Below are positions 32,466 to 36,155 of a DNA stretch of 36,155 nucleotides, piece after piece (the first letter of the stretch is position 1; each line of letters opens with the position of its first letter). Under the pieces are notes generated by a model that was given only the letters and a program-made list of their open reading frames with translations, searched no databases and was not told where the DNA came from. Made by a program: the position numbers and the translations under genes. Source of the DNA: an uncultured Nitrospira sp. (GTDB lineage: Bacteria > Nitrospirota > Nitrospiria > Nitrospirales > Nitrospiraceae); NCBI GenBank assembly GCA_902500805.1, contig CABVSA010000035.1, forward strand, positions 1 through 36,155, read 5' to 3'.

Positions 32466-32789
32466 ATGTCGCTACGGCAGTGTCTCCAGGATAGGAGCCC
32501 ATCACCAGCGGGCATAACACTTCTATTCTTCTCGATACTCTTCTTGACTGGTTGTACCGATCAGACATTCAAGGCGGGTGATTGTCTGGCGGTGCATTCT
32601 TGGAGAGATGTACCTGGAGAGCCGTGGGACGGTCGTGTCACCGTTCGAGTCGAGATGGTAGGAAAGAAAGAGTACCTAGTCAAAGAGTGGCAGAAGGTTA
32701 TCAATGAGTGGGAGTCTAGAGAGTCAACGATCCCAATCAATCCAGAGACGGTATACTATGAACGTCGTCCGTGTCCACGAAAGGACTGA
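32466..32789 (+). CDS. Small lipoprotein
   Basis: The 107-residue precursor has a signal sequence ITLLFFSILFLTGC with a lipobox, acylated at about Cys30. The mature part (FKAGDCLAVHSWRDVPGEPW, then VTVRVEMVGKKEYLVKEW) has a further Cys pair (GDC, RPC) and looks like a small beta domain. Elements often carry such lipoproteins as exclusion or lysis factors, but nothing here decides that. A weak taaggc precedes the ATG. Confidence 0.6.
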   Translation: MSLRQCLQDRSPSPAGITLLFFSILFLTGCTDQTFKAGDCLAVHSWRDVPGEPWDGRVTVRVEMVGKKEYLVKEWQKVINEWESRESTIPINPETVYYERRPCPRKD

Positions 32790-32888
32790 AATTTTTATTG
32801 ACTACAACACCCAGTCGGCATACAAGGAGGGAACCTCCCCAAAGCTGCAACTCTGAGGAGGCCCTTTTCCTGTTAGAAGCTCTCGCTG

Positions 32889-33023
32889 CTACCGCTTGGA
32901 TCGGACTGTGAAGCAAAACGCTTTCAGTCCGTAGGCCGCAGCATAGATTCGCTTCCCGTTCCGAAGTGTGATGTACGGTGTGCACACCACTTCTCCAGTC
33001 CGGCGGTCGCTTTTCTTTGCCAT
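32889..33023 (-). CDS. 44-residue basic protein of a plasmid/ICE-associated type
   Basis: An ATG at 33023 follows aaaggagg at good distance and opens 44 codons: AKKSDRRTGEVVCTPYITLR, NGKRIYAAAYGLKAFCF, VRSKR. I recall similar short proteins with ITLxNGKRIYAxxYGLKAF in plasmids and integrative elements of proteobacteria. The function is unknown. It runs opposite to its neighbours and is a real gene by binding site and sequence, although short. Confidence 0.7.
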   Translation of the reverse strand: MAKKSDRRTGEVVCTPYITLRNGKRIYAAAYGLKAFCFTVRSKR

Positions 33024-33449
33024 ACGTGAATTCCTCCTTTCCGGGAGCTAGTTGCTTTGCCCCCGTCCCAGTAGGCGTCAGCAACCTAGCTTGATTCCGT
33101 TCAGAAGATCTTCGTGTACAGCAATCGAGAAACAAACCGCAGCTCCACGGTACCCAAGGTTGGGAGAGCCGTCAATATCTTTGGGATCGAATCAGAAAAT
33201 AAACTGTCCAAATAGTCCAGAGAGTCCAGTCAGGCGAGAACGGGGCTCGCTATTGTAGTAGGAAAGTGGGCAAAGTCAAGAAAACCATCAATTCAGCAGC
33301 CGCGCGAAGAAAGCCGCCTGAAGGGCTAGGCAACGCTGGTGCCAGAAGAAGTGGGCAGCGTGCGTGATCAAAGAGAAGAAACACAAGATTCAGCAGACAG
33401 TGCCTTGACCTTCCTCTATGATTTGATGAAATAGAGGGAGGGAGAGACG
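33024..33449. other. Intergenic region with a possible 33-residue basic frame (33266-33367)
   Basis: The aaaggagg site of the 44-codon gene is at its left end. A GTG at 33266 opens a very basic 33-residue frame (GKVKKTINSAAARRKPPEG start), with aggaaa too close to serve well; it could be chance. A good binding site (gagggaggga) for the 33450 gene ends the region. No RNA gene is seen. Confidence 0.35.
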
Positions 33450-33641
33450 ATGGATGACAAGGACATCAAAACATTTGAAGATATGGAGAGAGCATACGCG
33501 GAACGTCTGGTAAAGGCGATAACTAAAGACGGGGCTTTGAGTAGACTCGTTCAAATCTACTTATCGTCAAAGGAGTATCGAGAAAAATTTCAAGAGATTG
33601 TGCGGCAACACACAGTAAGTGAACTAGACCGGAAGTATTAG
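33450..33641 (+). CDS. Small helical protein next to the integrase
   Basis: The ATG has gagggagggagag upstream and gives 63 residues: DDKDIKTFEDMERAYAERLV, then AITKDGALSRLVQIYLSS, then REKFQEIVRQHTVSEL. It is acidic and all helical. Its end overlaps the integrase stop by 18 bases on the opposite strand. Small genes beside integrases may be excisionases, but those are basic DNA-binding proteins as a rule, and this one has no such signature. Confidence 0.5.
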   Translation: MDDKDIKTFEDMERAYAERLVKAITKDGALSRLVQIYLSSKEYREKFQEIVRQHTVSELDRKY

Positions 33642-35243
33642 CTTCTCCAGGTGCTCCTTCAACAGCGCTAACGATATGTCCTCACGGTGGGTGTACGCTT
33701 GCCCCTGCACATTCTGCGACGCATGGCCGACCAGAATATCTCGCATGTCCTGAGGGACGCCTGCTGAGACTAACCTCGTGATAGCGGTATGTCGGAAGCT
33801 GTGAAGCGGTTTCCGCCCTGTAACTCCGACCTCACGCTTCAATCGGTTGAACCACTTCAAGGTTGCATCGCCAACCGTCGGCCTGCCCTTACCCTTCCCC
33901 GCTGTCGCTCCGGCAGCCTTCGCTGTGGGCTTCGCCTTGGAAAATAAGGCTCCAGTCTTCCTGGATACATACTCCAGGAATCCCAGCTCCAGTAGTCGAG
34001 AATGCACCGGAACTTTCCTGCGGCTGTGAGCATTCTTGACCCGTTTCCCGTTCTCGGGGTCGTCTGTGATGTTGATGTAGTAGACACCCTCTTCGGTCTG
34101 TTTGATATCCTCCGCAAGCAACTGGGCGATCTCTTCACGACGCGCGCCAGTCAACGCGAGCAGCAGAAGAATCCAATACCGTCCAGGGTACTTCCCGGTT
34201 CGATGCTTGATAAACTGAGGGGCCTGAAAGAGCGCCTTCAGGTCTGCATCGGTGAACATGTCGTAGTGCGCTTGCTTCGTGCCTTCGTAGGCGATCCCAT
34301 CAACCGGGTTCTTACCGATGTAGTAGTCTTGCTTGATGGCCCACTGGAAGAAATGGCGCACGTCATCGAGAGCAAGGTTGACCGTGGTCTTTGTGACGCT
34401 CTGGTAGGCCGTGCCCTCAAGAGTAGCAATGACATCGACCATAGGCTTGCCCCTCAGGTCGTTCGCAACCCGTTTAGGTAGACGGCTGTACTGATCTCGA
34501 AACCGGATACAGTCCGCCTTGACTACGTCCTGAAGTGGCCGATCACCCCCAACACTATTGACGAACCTGGTAAAGGTTCCTTGCTTTTCGTGGTTCGTCT
34601 GCTTGTCCCGGTGTTCGTAGTGTTTGAAGTAATCCCCCAGCGCCTCGGAGATGAGACGTACGGTTTCAGGTTGTGAGAGCGGTTCACGGGTAGGCCCTTG
34701 GTCAAACTCGTTCCAATAGTGTCCGTCCTGTCGATCGAGTTCACGCTTCAAGATGTACTGCTCGGCCTTCAGAAGTTCCCGACAGAGTCGATGATAGGCT
34801 TCTGAAGTCTTGGGGACCGTCCGCTTGTGTCGCTGTAGCAGATCATCCACTTTCCTGGAGACCATCCGGTAGTTGTTCCGTTGCAGTTGTTCAGCACTCT
34901 CCGCCAGGCGATCCGTCAGGACCATGGACATGGTGTCGTTCTGGTCATCGTCCAGGCCGTTCTTGAGCGACATTCGCCAAGCCTCTTGACCCTCAAGCTC
35001 CTCGGAGATGTAGGCCTGTACGAGCTTCTTAATCTGCTCCAACGTCATAGAAAGCCCCTTCGTCCGTAGTGTGGTGAAGAGGTGTGACAACCGCCCTTCC
35101 CACTGGTACGACAGAAGCTTAGCATCACGGTACACGACCGTCCTAAGACTCTTCCGAATCTCCACACGGCCTATGAGGCCTTGGAGATCGGCGGGGACAA
35201 AGACCCGTGAATAGTAGCGACCGCGCAGGAATACCGTGCCCAT
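33624..35243 (-). CDS. Tyrosine recombinase (integrase) of the element
   Basis: From the ATG at 35243 the protein has 539 residues; the ATG at 35282 would add 13. The N-terminus (GTVFLRGRYYSRVFVPADLQ) matches the arm-binding DUF6538 type, followed by a core-binding domain (about 190-310) and the catalytic domain. Catalytic residues are present: Arg368 in TGARREE, His481-x-x-Arg484 in HSFRHTAI, His507 in VGHAS and Tyr517 in AYTHRED. It lies 82 bases from the right repeat and transcribes away from it, as integrases of tRNA-targeted islands do. An inserted Lys/Ala/Gly segment (AKAAGATAGKGKG) precedes the HxxR box. Confidence 0.9.
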   Translation of the reverse strand: MGTVFLRGRYYSRVFVPADLQGLIGRVEIRKSLRTVVYRDAKLLSYQWEGRLSHLFTTLRTKGLSMTLEQIKKLVQAYISEELEGQEAWRMSLKNGLDDDQNDTMSMVLTDRLAESAEQLQRNNYRMVSRKVDDLLQRHKRTVPKTSEAYHRLCRELLKAEQYILKRELDRQDGHYWNEFDQGPTREPLSQPETVRLISEALGDYFKHYEHRDKQTNHEKQGTFTRFVNSVGGDRPLQDVVKADCIRFRDQYSRLPKRVANDLRGKPMVDVIATLEGTAYQSVTKTTVNLALDDVRHFFQWAIKQDYYIGKNPVDGIAYEGTKQAHYDMFTDADLKALFQAPQFIKHRTGKYPGRYWILLLLALTGARREEIAQLLAEDIKQTEEGVYYINITDDPENGKRVKNAHSRRKVPVHSRLLELGFLEYVSRKTGALFSKAKPTAKAAGATAGKGKGRPTVGDATLKWFNRLKREVGVTGRKPLHSFRHTAITRLVSAGVPQDMRDILVGHASQNVQGQAYTHREDISLALLKEHLEKLILPV

Positions 35244-35324
35244 AGAAAGCCAAATACCGTACCGGTATCGGCCCCAAGGCATGTCTTGAAAGCTAACTAG
35301 CTGAAATTACAGCGGGTAGGGGTT

Positions 35325-35345
35325 ATGTGGTGCCGAGGGACAGAA
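35325..35345. repeat. Right attachment repeat (attR)
   Basis: Identical over 21 bp to 21816-21836. It overlaps the 3' end of the tRNA-Phe half at 35328-35372, including CCA. The integrase starts 82 bases to its left. Confidence 0.8.
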
Positions 35346-35372
35346 TCGAACTGTCGACACCAGCCTTTTCAG
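35328..35372 (-). tRNA. tRNA-Phe 3' half (anticodon loop to CCA), 5' half absent
   Basis: Read on the minus strand it gives anticodon loop CTGAAAA (GAA anticodon, Phe), 3' anticodon stem GGCTG, variable loop GTGTC, T-arm GACAG-TTCGATT-CTGTC, acceptor strand CCTCGGC, A and CCA: 45 nt in order. The matching 5' acceptor (GCCGAGG) and D-arm are not upstream; only four of five anticodon stem positions could pair, one of them as a G-U. It is an attachment-site remnant and not a working gene. Confidence 0.75.
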
Positions 35373-35466
35373 GATTGGAAGAAAGTCAGCAAGATCAAAT
35401 AGATACGACGAAAACGCAGTGCAAAAAGTAACATTCCATGTCATGTAAAATCAATGAGTTACAGGA

Positions 35467-35490
35467 GCAGGTGCCAGTACTGGCACCTGC
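35467..35490 (+). terminator. Perfect 24-bp palindrome with T-rich tail
   Basis: Both halves (gcaggtgccagt and its complement) match perfectly. As RNA it folds to a 10-bp stem with gtac loop followed by attttgctt, a good terminator on the plus strand. No gene ends just before it, so it may end an unseen short transcript or serve as a dimer-binding site. Confidence 0.6.
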
Positions 35491-35614
35491 ATTTTGCTTG
35501 TCTCCAATTAGCATTGGATTCCTATGTAATAGGATTTCAATGGAGTGTGTCAGAACAATGTCTTGATACCATCAATTCATTGAGATAGCTTCACTGCCAC
35601 TAGGAGGTACGACG

Positions 35615-35923
35615 ATGCCAGCCCGGTCAGTTCGTAGGGAAAAGCTGGATCTTCGATTGAGTTTGGAAGACAAGCGGACCTTGGAAGCCGCTGCCTCTTT
35701 GTCCAATCGTTCCGTGAGTGAGTTTGTCCGGGACAGTGCCTTATCGCGTGCTCATGAAATGCTGGCTGATCGTCGCATGTTCGTCTTGAGTCAGTCCAAG
35801 TGGGATGAGTTTCAAGCCGCTCTGGATGCTCCAACTCGCCACAACCCCCGTATACAGCGTCTCTTGACCGAGCCGGGATTCTTTGACGCTGATACTTCTT
35901 CCGCCCCAGCAGAGAAGCGTTGA
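35615..35923 (+). CDS. DUF1778-type antitoxin (TacA-like)
   Basis: The ATG follows taggaggt and gives 102 residues. The N-terminal ribbon-helix-helix reads KLDLRLSLEDKRTLEAAASL, then SNRSVSEFVRDSALSRA, the DUF1778 pattern. The C-terminal toxin-binding tail has LSQSKWDEFQAALDAP and RLLTEPGFFD. Such proteins bind operator DNA and neutralise GNAT toxins that acetylate aminoacyl-tRNA. It overlaps the next frame as TTGA and looks intact. Confidence 0.85.
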   Translation: MPARSVRREKLDLRLSLEDKRTLEAAASLSNRSVSEFVRDSALSRAHEMLADRRMFVLSQSKWDEFQAALDAPTRHNPRIQRLLTEPGFFDADTSSAPAEKR

Positions 35924-36117
35924 ACCGTACGATCGAAAAGCCTCGGCGGCATCACGCTGTTGAGGCATTCGATTATTGTGGCCGGGACGAACTTAATGCT
36001 CCATGCCAAGACGAGGCGGCAAGAAGCTTTTACGCGCATTTGGATTTCCTTCCTCCGCCAAGCGACCCGTTGCATCTGTTCATGCTTCTGAAAGACGCTC
36101 GTAGGATTGTCTCCTGA
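35920..36117 (+). pseudogene. GNAT toxin (TacT-like) with an internal deletion
   Basis: The TTG start gives 65 residues in one open frame. The first 27 (NRTIEKPRRHHAVEAFDYCG, then RDEL) are the start of TacT-type toxins, and the last 37 (DEAARSFYAHLDF, PPPSDPLHLFMLLKDARR) are their usual end. The central part, about 100 residues with the acetyl-CoA loop (Q/RxxGxG/A), is missing, and the join at NAPCQDEA keeps the frame. The product cannot acetylate tRNA. An in-frame deletion next to an intact antitoxin is the simplest reading. Confidence 0.8.
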
Positions 36118-36155
36118 ACCTCCTCACTCGATAGTCAAGAGCAGTTTAGCCTGCA

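Larger units (their letters stand above)
21816..35345. mobile_element. 13.5-kb integrated element with tRNA-Phe-derived att repeats
   Basis: Identical 21-bp direct repeats at 21816-21836 and 35325-35345 bound the element. They equal the T-stem/acceptor 3' end of a tRNA plus CCA and the next bases. A tyrosine integrase (33624-35243) lies beside the right repeat, the usual arrangement. The interior has a serine recombinase, a helicase, several small basic or zinc-binding proteins and a long non-coding tract. I find no relaxase, coupling protein or phage structural gene. An integrated plasmid or satellite-like element is the best reading; I do not recognise it as a described family. Confidence 0.8.

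Noticed and set aside
32737..33135. Minus-strand 132-codon open frame
   Set aside because: It overlaps the well-supported 44-codon gene in another frame and part of the lipoprotein gene; no binding site or family pattern.
21816..35345. Complete prophage or conjugative element
   Set aside because: No capsid, terminase, portal, tail, relaxase, VirB4 or coupling protein is recognisable between the repeats.
35941..35947. cctcggc as a possible 5' acceptor of the tRNA-Phe half
   Set aside because: It is about 570 bases from the 3' half and lies within the coding sequence of the GNAT toxin remnant; no D-arm is next to it.
35325..35947. A tmRNA gene spanning the tRNA-like 3' end
   Set aside because: The length is too great, and neither a tag-peptide frame nor the usual tmRNA 5' end is present; the 3' half fits tRNA-Phe including the GAA anticodon.
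1..36155. CRISPR array
   Set aside because: I found no series of regularly spaced identical repeats and no Cas protein.

Overview
The window looks like a chromosomal stretch from a Nitrospira-type bacterium. This rests on a moderately GC-rich Gram-negative gene set with lipoproteins, TolC/RND efflux and exported c-type cytochrome, a small metal-binding protein of the SmbP type (described in nitrifiers), and several small exported protein families I associate with Nitrospira. The assignment is inference from gene content; no rRNA or marker gene is present.

Left part (1-21.7 kb) is host chromosome. It opens with an exported protein cut by the edge (1-250). A decayed patch follows (about 586-2630): a truncated and an intact copy of one gene flank a hicB antitoxin, a truncated hicA, a DUF6883 gene broken by one in-frame stop, and an intact DUF4926 gene. 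Then come yaeQ, a VF530-type DNA-binding protein, smbP with promoter and terminator, an SDR protein lacking the catalytic Tyr/Lys, a YecA-like SEC-C protein, a Tim44-like protein, a YbaK-type deacylase, a soluble transhydrogenase (sthA), a nitrobindin-like barrel and a large lipoprotein built on a 26-residue D-x-x-G-x-D-x-Y repeat. Next are an XRE regulator, a TrmH/SpoU methyltransferase and a heavy-metal RND efflux operon (TolC-like, adaptor, CusA/CzcA-like pump), followed by a c-type cytochrome.

Middle-right part (21816-35345) is a 13.5-kb integrated element that I do not recognise as a described type. It is bounded by 21-bp direct repeats equal to the 3' end of a tRNA; the right copy lies in a 45-nt tRNA-Phe 3' half with no 5' half. 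A tyrosine integrase sits beside the right repeat and a serine recombinase near the left. In between are about 18 mostly small unknown genes, a 665-residue SF2-like helicase behind a leader full of direct and inverted repeats, a DUF3102-like remnant, an FRT-like inverted repeat opening a 0.7-kb non-coding tract, two diverged tandem paralogues and a 44-codon gene. No relaxase or conjugation gene is visible, so an integrated plasmid or satellite-like replicon is more likely than a self-transmissible ICE.

Right flank (35346-36155) holds a perfect 24-bp palindrome, an intact DUF1778 antitoxin and its GNAT toxin partner reduced by an internal in-frame deletion. The missing tRNA-Phe 5' half and these genes suggest a second, older island continuing beyond the window. 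In both toxin-antitoxin loci here the antitoxin is intact and the toxin is broken.
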